Positions 8,755 through 16,770 of a stretch of DNA of 64,000 nt are shown here, in pieces (within the stretch, counting starts at the first letter, position 1; each line of letters starts with the position of its first letter). The DNA is from Streptomyces venezuelae (lineage in GTDB: Bacteria > Actinomycetota > Actinomycetes > Streptomycetales > Streptomycetaceae). The notes under the pieces were generated by a model. The model searched no databases, was not told where the DNA came from, and saw nothing but the letters and a program-made list of their open reading frames with translations. A program made the translations under genes and the position numbers. Where the stretch lies: the NCBI RefSeq assembly GCF_008642315.1, contig NZ_CP029192.1, forward strand, positions 8,878,079-8,942,078, written 5' to 3'.

Positions 8755-9251
8755 TGAGCCGTCGCCCCACCCAGACAATTCCGTCAGCGGTACGTGGACG
8801 CCTGTGCCGCCCGCCGCTCGGGAGTCCGCTCCAACTCCTGCTCCTTGCAAGCTCGTTCGCGCTGGCCGGCTACGCGGGGGTGCGGCTCCTCGCCGACGAC
8901 TGGCTCGGCGTGACGCTCTGGTTCGTCGGGGCGGCCCTCGTGCACGATCTGGTGCTGGTGCCCGTGTACGCGGCTCTCGACCGCGCCCTCGTGCGGGCGG
9001 CGGGCAGGCGCCGGGAGCGCGTCGTGTACGTACGCGTACCCGCCGCGCTCTCCGGGCTGCTGCTGCTCGTCTGGTTCCCGCTGATCAGCGGGTCCGCGTC
9101 CGAGCGCTACGCGTCCGCGACCGGCGTGTCCGGCGACGGCTTCCTGACCCGGTGGCTGCTGATCACCGCCGTGCTGTTCGCCAGCTCGGGGCTGCTCCTC
9201 GTACTGCGGCTGCGCAGCGCGACGAAGGAACGACCGTCCGCCGTCCACTGA
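8754..9251 (+). CDS. Small membrane protein coupled to the molybdopterin oxidoreductase
   Basis: A 165-residue protein whose ATG overlaps the stop of the oxidoreductase gene. Four hydrophobic segments are visible (LQLLLLASSFALAGYAGV, WFVGAALVHDLVLVPVYAA, LSGLLLLVWFPLI, LLITAVLFASSGLLLVL), with Arg-rich cytosolic loops giving a plausible positive-inside topology. No catalytic motif is seen. The tight coupling suggests an accessory or electron-transfer partner of the oxidoreductase, but that is inference. Its last 145 bases overlap the 3' end of the convergent methyltransferase gene at 9107-9937. Confidence 0.75.
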   Translation: MSRRPTQTIPSAVRGRLCRPPLGSPLQLLLLASSFALAGYAGVRLLADDWLGVTLWFVGAALVHDLVLVPVYAALDRALVRAAGRRRERVVYVRVPAALSGLLLLVWFPLISGSASERYASATGVSGDGFLTRWLLITAVLFASSGLLLVLRLRSATKERPSAVH

Positions 9252-9937
9252 CCGCTGACACGCCAGCCCGCCCGCCCGGCGCGCCGCAGCAATGCGGGTG
9301 TGCCGAGGCGGGCCCACGGGAACGGCCGCTCGTACGCGGTCTCGTCCACGCCCTCGCGCGCGCCGTGGGGGCCGACGGCCGGGACCAGACGTACGTCGAC
9401 GCGCTCGTCGATGTCGACGGACGCCGTCTCGGTGATCAACAGGCCACCGGGCGTGAGGAGTTCCGCGGCGCGTTCGAGCAGCGCGGACGGGTCACCGCCG
9501 ATGCCGATGTTGCCGTCGAGGAGCAGAGCGGTCCCCCAGCGGCCCTCGCCGGGCAGCGGCTCGAAGACGGATCGGTGCAGCGCCTGGCCGCCGAGCCCCG
9601 TGGTGTGCGCGACGGCGGCCCGGCTGACGTCGATGCCCAGGGCGTGCCGGCCCCGGGCGGCCAGCGCGGCGACCAGCCGTCCTGGCCCGCACCCGATGTC
9701 GAGCACGGCCCCCTCGCAGCGCTCCAGTACGTCGAGATCCGTCGCGTCGGCGTGCGCGCACCAGCGCTCCACGTCCAACGGCAGCAGCCAACCGTCGGCG
9801 CGGCGCAGGAAGAGCGGGCCGCGCCCGGCTCGCAGCGCGTCGGCGTAGGGGTCGTCGCCCCAGGAAGGCGCGCAGACGTCGAGGAGATGACGGCCGGGTC
9901 CGGTGGAGGCTCGTACCGCCTCGTGCGCGGTGCTCAT
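9107..9937 (-). CDS. SAM-dependent methyltransferase (class I)
   Basis: A 276-residue class I methyltransferase with motif I (VLDIGCGPGRLVAALA, near residues 78-93), an acidic end of strand 2 (ALGIDVSRAAV), motif IV-like TALLLDGNIGIGGDP and post-motif LLTPGGLLITET. Its start overlaps the stop of the DUF2064 gene by four bases (ATGA), so the two are translated together with the GT2 gene upstream. In such islands the enzyme may methylate a sugar or lipid intermediate; the substrate is unknown. The C-terminal roughly 48 residues are encoded antisense to the small membrane gene and look low-complexity (SRSTRSSPELANSTAV), so the functional fold may end earlier. Confidence 0.82.
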   Translation of the reverse strand: MSTAHEAVRASTGPGRHLLDVCAPSWGDDPYADALRAGRGPLFLRRADGWLLPLDVERWCAHADATDLDVLERCEGAVLDIGCGPGRLVAALAARGRHALGIDVSRAAVAHTTGLGGQALHRSVFEPLPGEGRWGTALLLDGNIGIGGDPSALLERAAELLTPGGLLITETASVDIDERVDVRLVPAVGPHGAREGVDETAYERPFPWARLGTPALLRRAGRAGWRVSGQWTADGRSFVALRSRSTRSSPELANSTAVISSHRVRKPSPDTPVADA

Positions 9938-10551
9938 CGTCCGATGACCGTCCCGAGCCGCGCCAGCTCGGCCGCGAACCGGCCGTGCGGTGCGGCGTCG
10001 GCGACCGCGACCGCGTCGGCCGCCGTGTCCACGTCCCGCAGCCGCGGCAGATCGCGTACGCGCAGCCCGGCGGAGACGAGCCGCGCACGCTGTACGGCGC
10101 CCGTCGTGGACGTCGACATCGGTACGCCCCGCAGCAGTTCGGGATCCGGGTCGGCGAGCCCGAGCGCCCAGAACCCGCCGTCGTCCGCCGGCCCGAACCA
10201 GGCGTCACAGTCCGCGAAGTCCACGGTGAGCAGCTCCGGGCTGACCTGCGGGGTGTCCATGCCGATGAGGAGAGCGGGCCCCCAACAGCCGGCGAAAGCC
10301 GCGGCCAAGCGCTCGTCCAGGCCACCCGCGCACTGGGGCACGACCTCGAAGCCGGACGGCAGCCAGGGGCCGGGCGTCCCGTCGAGGACCAGGACGCGGC
10401 GCCGAGCGGGCGTTGCCGCCACGGCACGCAGGCTGTCCACGAGGGCGGCCTCGGCGAGGCGGGCGGCCTCGTGCGGGGAAAAGGGCGGGGTGAGCCGGGT
10501 CTTCACCCGCCCCGGCAGCGGCGCCTTGGCGATGACGAGGAGCGTGGTCAC
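9934..10551 (-). CDS. DUF2064 / TIGR04282-type glycosyltransferase
   Basis: A 205-residue protein that starts MTTLLVIAKAPLPGRVKTRL, the hallmark N-terminus of the DUF2064 (TIGR04282, CofC-like nucleotidyl/glycosyltransferase) family. Further family blocks are LLIGMDTPQVSPELL and ADDGGFWALGL. Members have a GT-A-like nucleotide-binding fold and are often annotated as arsenosugar-type glycosyltransferases, though most are uncharacterised. The GTG start at 10551 has a strong GGGAGGA site. It lies between the GT2 enzyme (73-base gap) and the methyltransferase (4-base overlap), forming a three-gene minus-strand operon that suggests glycosylation of a small molecule or lipid. Confidence 0.88.
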   Translation of the reverse strand: MTTLLVIAKAPLPGRVKTRLTPPFSPHEAARLAEAALVDSLRAVAATPARRRVLVLDGTPGPWLPSGFEVVPQCAGGLDERLAAAFAGCWGPALLIGMDTPQVSPELLTVDFADCDAWFGPADDGGFWALGLADPDPELLRGVPMSTSTTGAVQRARLVSAGLRVRDLPRLRDVDTAADAVAVADAAPHGRFAAELARLGTVIGR

Positions 10552-10624
10552 GGGGATTCCTCCCGGAGGAACTGGAAGAAGAGGGCAGGGGAGAGGAGGG
10601 GGGTGAGCTGAGCGCCGCGGCGCA

Positions 10625-12082
10625 TCAGTCGCGCGGTGTCGGCGGGGTGGGCGGTGCCGTGGGGCGCCCGGCCGGTGTCGTCGGACTGCCCGGTGCCGTG
10701 GAGCCTGCCTGGGTCACTGGACCGGCCGGTGCTGTCGGGCCTGCGGGTGTCGACGGGGCGCCCGGCGCGGAGGGATCGGCCGAGGATGCGGTCGACTCTG
10801 CTTGCGGCGAGGGGCCAGCCGAAGTCGGCGGATCACCCGGTGCCGGCGGGCCGCCCGGCGCGGACGGATTGGCCGGTGATGCCGTCGGGTCTGCCTGCGC
10901 CGAGGGGTCAGCTGAAGCCGGCGGTTCACCCGGTGCCGACGGATCGGCCGAGGATGCGGCCGGCTCTGCCCGCGCCGAGGGACCAGCCGAAGCCGACTGG
11001 TCGCCTGGTGCCGACGCGCCGACCGGCGTCGACGGATGGGCCGATGGCGCCGTCGGATCTGCCTGAGCCGAGGGACCCGCTGAAGCCGACGGTTCGCCCG
11101 GTGTCGGCGGGCCGTCCGGCGCGGTCGGGTCGGCCGAGGACGCGGTCGGTTCTGCCTGCGCCGAGGGGCCAACCGATACCAACGGGCCTGCCGTTGCCGA
11201 CGGGTCGCCCGGCGCCGACGGATGGGCCGAGGATGCGGTCGGCTCTGCCTGCGGCGAGGGGCCAGCCGAAGTCGGCGGATCACCCGGTGCCGGCGGGCCG
11301 CCCGCCGGGGACGGATCACCCGGTGTAGACGCGCCGCCCGCCGGGGACGGATCACCCGCCCCCGTCCCAGGCCGCTCCGCCAAGACCTGGCTCATGTCGC
11401 GTACCGCCTGCCACGTGCCGCGCCACGTGCCCGTCACCTTCGACGCGCCGGTGCGCGGCAGATACGGGACGTCGTGCTCGGTCACCCGCCAGCCCGCGTC
11501 CGACGCACGGACCACCATCTGGAGCGGGTAGCCGCTGCGCCGGTCGGTGAGGCCCAGGGACAGAAGCGGCTCGCGGCGGGCGGCGCGCAGCGGGCCGAGG
11601 TCGTGCAGGCGCAGTCCGGTCCGGCGGCGGAGCATACGGGCGAGGGCGAGGTTGCCCGCGCGGGCGTGCGGGGGCCATGCGCCGCGGGTCTGCGGACGGC
11701 GGCGGCCGAGTACCAGGTCGGCCTCGCCGGCGCGCACCTCGCGTACGAAGGGGACGAGCAGGGACGGATCGAGGGAGGCGTCGCAGTCGCAGAAGCACAC
11801 GATGTCGGCGGTGGCGGCGGTCAGGCCGGCGTGGCACGCGGCCCCGAAGCCGCGGCGCGCCTCGTGGACCACCGTGGCGCCGAGACCGCGGGCGATCTCC
11901 GCGGAACCGTCGGTGGAGCCGTTGTCCACGACGAGGGCGCGCCAGCCGCGCGGGATGCGGGCCAGCACCCAAGGCAGGGCGTCCGCCTCGTCGAGACAGG
12001 GCAGCACCACGTCGACGTCAGGTCGCAGCGGCTCCGCCTCGGGGCGTGCGGGATCCGTCGGATCCGGGGGAGAGGTCTTCAC
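10625..12082 (-). CDS. GT2 glycosyltransferase with long Pro/Ala/Ser-rich repeat tail
   Basis: The first roughly 245 residues are a GT2 (GT-A fold) domain: VDVVLPCLDEADALPWVL, the nucleotide-binding VVDNGSTDGSAEIA and the DxD-like FCDCDASLDP. The enzyme should transfer a sugar, possibly to polyprenyl phosphate. After VLAERPGTGAG the remaining roughly 235 residues are disordered and repetitive, built from 25-37-residue units of the type GDPxxSAGPSxQAEPTASSADPSAP. Ordinary homologues end near the catalytic domain, so the tail is unusual. GTG at 12082 was chosen because TAGGGTGAAGC lies at good distance; GTG at 12091 is too close to it. Transcribed away from the response regulator and toward the DUF2064 gene. 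Confidence 0.82.
   Translation of the reverse strand: MKTSPPDPTDPARPEAEPLRPDVDVVLPCLDEADALPWVLARIPRGWRALVVDNGSTDGSAEIARGLGATVVHEARRGFGAACHAGLTAATADIVCFCDCDASLDPSLLVPFVREVRAGEADLVLGRRRPQTRGAWPPHARAGNLALARMLRRRTGLRLHDLGPLRAARREPLLSLGLTDRRSGYPLQMVVRASDAGWRVTEHDVPYLPRTGASKVTGTWRGTWQAVRDMSQVLAERPGTGAGDPSPAGGASTPGDPSPAGGPPAPGDPPTSAGPSPQAEPTASSAHPSAPGDPSATAGPLVSVGPSAQAEPTASSADPTAPDGPPTPGEPSASAGPSAQADPTAPSAHPSTPVGASAPGDQSASAGPSARAEPAASSADPSAPGEPPASADPSAQADPTASPANPSAPGGPPAPGDPPTSAGPSPQAESTASSADPSAPGAPSTPAGPTAPAGPVTQAGSTAPGSPTTPAGRPTAPPTPPTPRD
10630..11365 (-). repeat. Degenerate tandem repeats encoding the GT2 disordered tail
   Basis: The DNA is a series of imperfect copies, roughly 75-110 bases each, encoding GDP-x(2)-SAGPS-x-QAEPTASSADPSAP-type units. 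Copies differ by silent and conservative changes and keep the reading frame, so expansion and contraction appear selected to stay in phase. This stretch is a likely site of length variation between strains. Confidence 0.75.
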
Positions 12083-12205
12083 GCGCTTCACCCTACGAGC
12101 GAGAATCGGGCATATCGGACTTCGGTTCCTTACGAAACGCGGACGTCGACGGCCCTGAGCGCCCCGAAGGCGCCGACGGCGTCCGCGCGGTGCGACGCTT
12201 GCCGC

Positions 12206-12991
12206 ATGGAGCAACAGCCGCATGACCCGACACCGGGCGCACCCGCACGGCCCGGGACTGCCGGAGCCGGACGGATCCTGGTCGTCGACGACGACCCGAC
12301 CGTCGCCGAGGTCGTCTCCGGATACCTCGACCGTGCCGGATACGCCGTGGACCGTGCGGGCGACGGGCCGACGGCCCTGGCCCGGGCGGCCGAGCGCCGA
12401 CCCGACCTCGTGGTCCTGGACCTGATGCTGCCGGGCATGGACGGCCTCGAGGTCTGCGGCCGACTGCGCGCCCAGAGGCCCGTACCGGTCATCATGCTGA
12501 CCGCGCGCGGGGACGAGGACGACCGCATCCTCGGCCTGGAGGTCGGCGCGGACGACTACGTCACCAAGCCGTTCAGCCCCCGCGAACTCGTCCTGCGGGT
12601 TGAGTCGGTCCTGCGCCGGGCCCGGCCCCGCAGCGACGCGCGCCGCCTGGTCGCGGCCGGTCTCACCGCCGATCCGGCGGCCCGTCGCGCCACCAAACAC
12701 GGATCCGAACTCGCCCTCACCCTCCGGGAGTTCGACCTGCTGGCCTTCTTCCTCGCCCACCCCGGCCACGCCTACAGCCGCGAGGATCTGATGCGCGAGG
12801 TCTGGGGATGGGACTTCGGCGATCTGTCGACCGTCACCGTCCACGTGCGGCGGCTGCGCGGCAAGATCGAGGACGACCCGGCCCGGCCCCGCCTGATCCA
12901 GACCGTCTGGGGCGTCGGCTACCGCTTCGAGCCCGCGGGCGAGGCGGCCCCGGAGACCCTAGACGCCGCACCCACCCCCGCGGAGATGTGA
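12206..12991 (+). CDS. OmpR/PhoB-type response regulator
   Basis: A 261-residue response regulator. The receiver domain has the acidic pair (RILVVDDDPTVAEVV), the phospho-accepting Asp in VVLDLMLPGMDG (about residue 72), the conserved Thr (IMLTARGDEDD) and the Lys (DDYVTKPFSPRELVLR). The C-terminal winged-helix domain shows LTLREFDLLAFFLAHPG and TVTVHVRRLRGKIEDD. The ATG at 12206 gives a short proline-rich lead; longer frames upstream are antisense to the GT2 gene. Its stop overlaps the GTG start of the histidine kinase (GTGA), so both are made as a pair. It probably regulates the adjacent glycosyltransferase/oxidoreductase island. Confidence 0.93.
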   Translation: MEQQPHDPTPGAPARPGTAGAGRILVVDDDPTVAEVVSGYLDRAGYAVDRAGDGPTALARAAERRPDLVVLDLMLPGMDGLEVCGRLRAQRPVPVIMLTARGDEDDRILGLEVGADDYVTKPFSPRELVLRVESVLRRARPRSDARRLVAAGLTADPAARRATKHGSELALTLREFDLLAFFLAHPGHAYSREDLMREVWGWDFGDLSTVTVHVRRLRGKIEDDPARPRLIQTVWGVGYRFEPAGEAAPETLDAAPTPAEM

Positions 12992-14106
12992 CCGTGCGCG
13001 ACATCCTCCTCATCGCCCTGTTCGCCTTCCTCGGCGCCGCGGCGGCCGGGGCGCTCGGCGCCCTCGCGCTGTGCCTGCTGCGCCGGCGTTCGCTCACCGC
13101 GTCCCTGGCCGTCGTCGCCTCCGTGGCCGTGGGCGCGATGCTCGCCGGAACGCTCGCCGTCGCCCAGGCGATGTTCCTGTCCTCGCACGACCTGACCGTG
13201 GTGACCACGGTCGTGGCCATGGCGGCCGTCGTCTCGCTGGCCACCGCGCTGCTGCTCGGCCGCTGGGTGGTCGCCCGCAGCCGTGAACTGGCCCTCGCGG
13301 CACGCTCGTTCGGCGACGGAGGAGCCTTCGCCGCGCCGGGCGTCCCGGCCACCGCGGAACTGGAGGAACTGAGCCGCGAGCTGGCCGCCACCAGCGCCCG
13401 GCTCGCCGAGTCGCGCGACCGCGAACGCGCCCTGGAGGCCTCCCGCAGGGAACTCGTCGCCTGGATCTCGCACGACCTGCGCACCCCGCTCGCGGGCCTG
13501 CGCGCGATGTCCGAGGCGCTGGAGGACGGCGTCGCCGCCGACCCCGACCGCTATCTGCGTCAGATCCGCAGCGAGGTCGAGCGCCTCAACCACATGGTCG
13601 GCGACCTGTTCGAACTCTCCCGCATCCACGTCGGCGCGCTCGTCCTGACGCCCTCCCGGATGTCGCTGTACGACCTGGTCGGCGGCGCGCTCGCCGGCGC
13701 GGACCCGCTCGCCCGCGAGCACGGTGTCCGGCTCGTCGGCGACCGGGTCGAGCCGGTGCCGGTGGAGGTGGACGGCAAGGAGATGAGCCGGGTCCTGGGC
13801 AATCTCCTGGTCAACGCGATCCGCCGGGCCCCGGCAGACGGGACGGTCGCCGTCGCGGCCACCCGCTCCGCCGAAGGCGTGGTCCTGTCCGTCACCGACG
13901 GCTGCGGCGGCATCCCCGAGGAGGATCTGCCGCGCGTCTTCGACACCGGCTGGCGCGGCACCCACGCCCGTACACCCCCCGCGGGCGCCGGCCTCGGACT
14001 TGCCATCGTCCGCGGCATCGTGGAGGCGCATCACGGCCGCGCCGCCGTACGCAACATCCCGGGCGGCTGCCGCTTCGAGGTCACCCTCCCCGCAGCCGGG
14101 ACGTAA
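12988..14106 (+). CDS. Sensor histidine kinase
   Basis: A 372-residue membrane sensor kinase. Two N-terminal transmembrane helices (about residues 5-30 and 45-80) are followed by a HAMP-like linker, the HisKA dimerisation domain with the phospho-accepting His in WISHDLRTPLAGLRAM (near residue 162), and a HATPase_c domain with N-box GNLLVNAIRRAP, G1 SVTDGCGGIPEEDL and G2 AGAGLGLAIVRGIV. There is little extracytoplasmic sequence, so the signal is probably sensed in or near the membrane. Translation is coupled to the response regulator through a GTGA overlap. The pair faces the convergent epimerase across a 310-base spacer with a strong hairpin. Confidence 0.93.
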   Translation: MTVRDILLIALFAFLGAAAAGALGALALCLLRRRSLTASLAVVASVAVGAMLAGTLAVAQAMFLSSHDLTVVTTVVAMAAVVSLATALLLGRWVVARSRELALAARSFGDGGAFAAPGVPATAELEELSRELAATSARLAESRDRERALEASRRELVAWISHDLRTPLAGLRAMSEALEDGVAADPDRYLRQIRSEVERLNHMVGDLFELSRIHVGALVLTPSRMSLYDLVGGALAGADPLAREHGVRLVGDRVEPVPVEVDGKEMSRVLGNLLVNAIRRAPADGTVAVAATRSAEGVVLSVTDGCGGIPEEDLPRVFDTGWRGTHARTPPAGAGLGLAIVRGIVEAHHGRAAVRNIPGGCRFEVTLPAAGT

Positions 14107-14416
14107 GAGCCTGTCGTTGCACGCCCGGCTGTGCCGACTGTGCCCCGACGCCCGGCACGCGACCCCAAGCTTTCGGCTGCGCAAGAGCGAGGGGGACCCT
14201 ATGCCGCACGGCGTCCCAGGACAGGCGACTCGGCTCGGCCACGTGCCCTGGGACGCCGCATGCCGATCGCTCGCACCGATCGCTCGCGCTGATCCCTCTC
14301 ACCGTTCGCGCGGAGCGCCGACGCCGCTGCGCCCGCGCCCCGCGCCCCGCGAGAACGACAGGGGTCCGGAGAGGACAGGCTCCAAGCTCCGGCCGGACCC
14401 GCCCCCTCCCGAGCCT
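14107..14416. other. Spacer between convergent kinase and epimerase genes
   Basis: A 310-base non-coding spacer between two converging genes. It holds the 12-bp-armed hairpin listed separately and a repeated motif (cgatcgctcgc twice near 14265-14290). Open frames here are short and unconvincing. Confidence 0.55.
14209..14258. terminator. Probable bidirectional terminator hairpin
   Basis: Perfect 12-bp arms CGGCGTCCCAGG (14209-14220) and CCTGGGACGCCG (14247-14258) with a 26-base loop, placed between the converging histidine kinase and epimerase genes. There is no U tract, as is common in Streptomyces. Confidence 0.6.
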
Positions 14417-15421
14417 CTACCCCTCCTCCCGCAGCGCCGCCACCGCGAACTCCGCCATCCCCTCCTGGAAACCGACCTCGGGCTTGCAGCCCAGGTCGGA
14501 GCGGAGCCGGGACGAGTCCGCCGTGATGTGGCGGACGTCGCCGAGCCGGTACTCCCCGGTGACCACCGGGGAAGGGCCTCCGTACGCGGCGGCCAGGGCC
14601 CGCGCCATCTCGCCGACGGTGTGCGGCTCCCCGCTGCCGGTGTTGTAGACCCGCAGCGCACCGCCCGCCGAAGTGGCCTCCAGCGCCGCCACGTTGGCCG
14701 CCGCCACATCCCGTACGTGGACGAAGTCCCGTCGCTGCGCGCCGTCCTCGAAGACACGCGGGGCCTCTCCGCGGGCGAGCGCCGAGCGGAAGAAGGACGC
14801 GACGCCCGCGTACGGGGTGTCGCGGGGCATTCTGGGCCCGTACACGTTGTGGTAGCGCAGCGAAATCGCCGAGCCGTCCGTCGAGCGGGCCCAGGCGGCG
14901 GCCAGATGTTCCTGGGCCAGCTTGGTCGTCGCGTACACGTTGCGGGGGTCGACCGGGGCGTCCTCGGTGACGAGTCCGGACGTCAGGGCGGCGCCGCAGG
15001 CCGGGCAGGTGGGCTCGAAGCGTCCCGCCGCCAGGTCGTCGACGGCGCGGGGACCCGGCCGCACGACGCCGTGCCGAGCGCACGCGTACCGCCCCTCCCC
15101 GTACACGACCATCGACCCGGCGAGCACCAGCCGGCGCACCCCCGCCTCCGCCATCGCACCGAGCAGGACGGCCGTGCCGAGGTCGTTGCGCGAGACGTAC
15201 TCCGCCGCGTCGGTGAAACCGTTGCCGAGCCCGACCATCGCCGCTTGATGGCAGACCGCGTCCACGCCGGACAGTGCGCCGCGCACCGCATCGGCGTCCC
15301 GCACGTCCGCTCCCGCGTCCTCGCGCACGTCGAACACGAAAGGCTCGTGCCCGCGCGCCGCGAGCGCCTCGACGACATGGGACCCGATGAACCCGGCACC
15401 GCCGGTGACCAGTACACGCAT
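14417..15421 (-). CDS. NAD-dependent sugar epimerase/dehydratase with Cys-rich insertion
   Basis: A 334-residue extended SDR. It has the NAD loop VTGGAGFIGSHVVEAL (residues 5-20), an altered catalytic region (LAGSMVVYGEG), the catalytic YxxxK in YATTKLAQEHLAA, and RYHNVYGPRMP. Between the serine region and the active-site helix is an insertion with paired cysteines (YACARHGVV ... PTCPACGAAL), which could hold a zinc ion or be structural; classic GalE proteins lack it. It probably interconverts or dehydrates a nucleotide sugar for the nearby glycosyltransferases. The start at 15421 begins the Rossmann motif directly; the longer frame upstream is rejected. Confidence 0.87.
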   Translation of the reverse strand: MRVLVTGGAGFIGSHVVEALAARGHEPFVFDVREDAGADVRDADAVRGALSGVDAVCHQAAMVGLGNGFTDAAEYVSRNDLGTAVLLGAMAEAGVRRLVLAGSMVVYGEGRYACARHGVVRPGPRAVDDLAAGRFEPTCPACGAALTSGLVTEDAPVDPRNVYATTKLAQEHLAAAWARSTDGSAISLRYHNVYGPRMPRDTPYAGVASFFRSALARGEAPRVFEDGAQRRDFVHVRDVAAANVAALEATSAGGALRVYNTGSGEPHTVGEMARALAAAYGGPSPVVTGEYRLGDVRHITADSSRLRSDLGCKPEVGFQEGMAEFAVAALREEG

Positions 15422-15644
15422 GACTCGCACGCTAGGCCCCGCCTCCCGGCCGGACCAGCACCGCGCCGCGCACGTCATCCTTCGGTAAGGAGTGGAGGCG
15501 CACGGGGCGTGAGAGTGCGTGGGAGTCGTGAAGAAATCGCGCACGAATCTGCGGATTCGGTCACAGGAGCGGAAAACTCGGAGGGATCACTCGGCGCTTC
15601 GAACAGGTCGGGCGCCGAACCGCGTGATGGGAGACCGATCAACG

Positions 15645-16643
15645 ATGTTCACTCCGGCACGGAGCAAGGCAGCGAGCACGGCAGAGGGCTCGGCACGGAG
15701 CAAGTCACGGAGCACGGCAGGGAGCAGAGTGCGGACCGTCGCGCTCGCGCTCTCGGCAGTCGCCGCCCTCACCCTCGGCACGACCGCCCTGACCACCACG
15801 ACCGACGCGGCAGCGGCCCCCGCGCCTGCCCCGGCGGTCAAGAAGCAGGGGCCGACCTCGGTGGCGTACGTCGAGGTGAACAACAACAGCATGCTGAACG
15901 TCGGCAAGTACAAGCTCGCCAACGGCGGTGGCAACGCCTTCGACGTCGCCGTGATCTTCGCGGCGAACATCAACTACGACACGACCAAGAAGGCCGCGTA
16001 CCTGCACTTCAACGAGAACGTGCAGCGCGTTCTCGACAACGCCGCCACGGAGATACGCCCTCTCCAGGAGAAGGGCATCAAGGTCGTCCTCTCGGTGCTC
16101 GGCAACCACCAGGGTGCCGGGTTCGCCAACTTCCCTTCCAAGCAGGCGGCGTCGACGTTCGCGAAGCAGCTGTCGGACACCGTGAGCAAGTACCGCCTCG
16201 ACGGCATCGACTTCGACGACGAGTACGCCGAGTACGGCAACAACGGCACCGGCCAGCCCAACGCGAGCTCGTTCGTGCACCTGGTGACGGCACTGCGCGC
16301 GAACATGCCGGACAAGATCATCAGCCTCTACAACATCGGCCCTGCCGCGTCGCGCCTCTCCTACGGCGGCGTCGACATCTCGTCCAAGTTCAACTACGCC
16401 TGGAACCCGTACTACGGAACCTGGCAGGTCCCCGGCATCTCCCTGCCCAAGTCCAAGCTGTCGCCGGCGGCCGTCGAGATCGGCGGGACCTCGCGGAGCA
16501 CGGTCGCCGGCCTCGCCCGCCGCACCGTGAGCGAGGGGTACGGCGTCTATCTGACGTACAACCTCGATGGCAACGACCGCAGCGCCGACGTCTCCGCGTT
16601 CACGAAGGAGCTGTACGGCAGTGACGCCGTCTACACGCGGTAG
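15645..16643 (+). CDS. Secreted endo-beta-N-acetylglucosaminidase, Endo H-like (GH18)
   Basis: A 332-residue secreted protein closely resembling Streptomyces Endo H, which cleaves the chitobiose core of high-mannose N-glycans. Matching blocks include SVAYVEVNNNSMLNVGKY, FDVAVIFAANINYD, the catalytic DGIDFDDEYAEYG (DxxDxDxE, near residues 186-198) and YNIGPAASRLSYGG. A signal segment (VRTVALALSAVAALTLGTTA) is preceded by an unusually long n-region made of two near copies of an Ala/Ser/Lys stretch (DNA about 15659-15720). The ATG at 15645 is preferred because GGGAGA lies 10 bases upstream; the ATG at 15627 would be without it. It is likely exported and followed by a strong hairpin. Confidence 0.92.
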   Translation: MFTPARSKAASTAEGSARSKSRSTAGSRVRTVALALSAVAALTLGTTALTTTTDAAAAPAPAPAVKKQGPTSVAYVEVNNNSMLNVGKYKLANGGGNAFDVAVIFAANINYDTTKKAAYLHFNENVQRVLDNAATEIRPLQEKGIKVVLSVLGNHQGAGFANFPSKQAASTFAKQLSDTVSKYRLDGIDFDDEYAEYGNNGTGQPNASSFVHLVTALRANMPDKIISLYNIGPAASRLSYGGVDISSKFNYAWNPYYGTWQVPGISLPKSKLSPAAVEIGGTSRSTVAGLARRTVSEGYGVYLTYNLDGNDRSADVSAFTKELYGSDAVYTR

Positions 16644-16671
16644 AGCACCCTCAGTGGGCTGAGCCCGCGTG

Positions 16672-16711
16672 CGAGCCGCGCTTCCGACAACGATGTCAGA
16701 GGCGCGGCTCG
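16672..16711. terminator. Terminator hairpin between Endo H-like and acyl-CoA oxidase genes
   Basis: CGAGCCGCGC (16672-16681) pairs with GCGCGGCTCG (16702-16711) across a 20-base loop. It lies 29 bases after the Endo H-like stop and just beyond the stop of the convergent acyl-CoA oxidase, so it probably serves both. Confidence 0.65.
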
Positions 16712-16770
16712 TCCGTGACCTGGACTGCGGTCACGCCACGGGCCCGGGCGCGCTCACCCCACGAGGTGGC

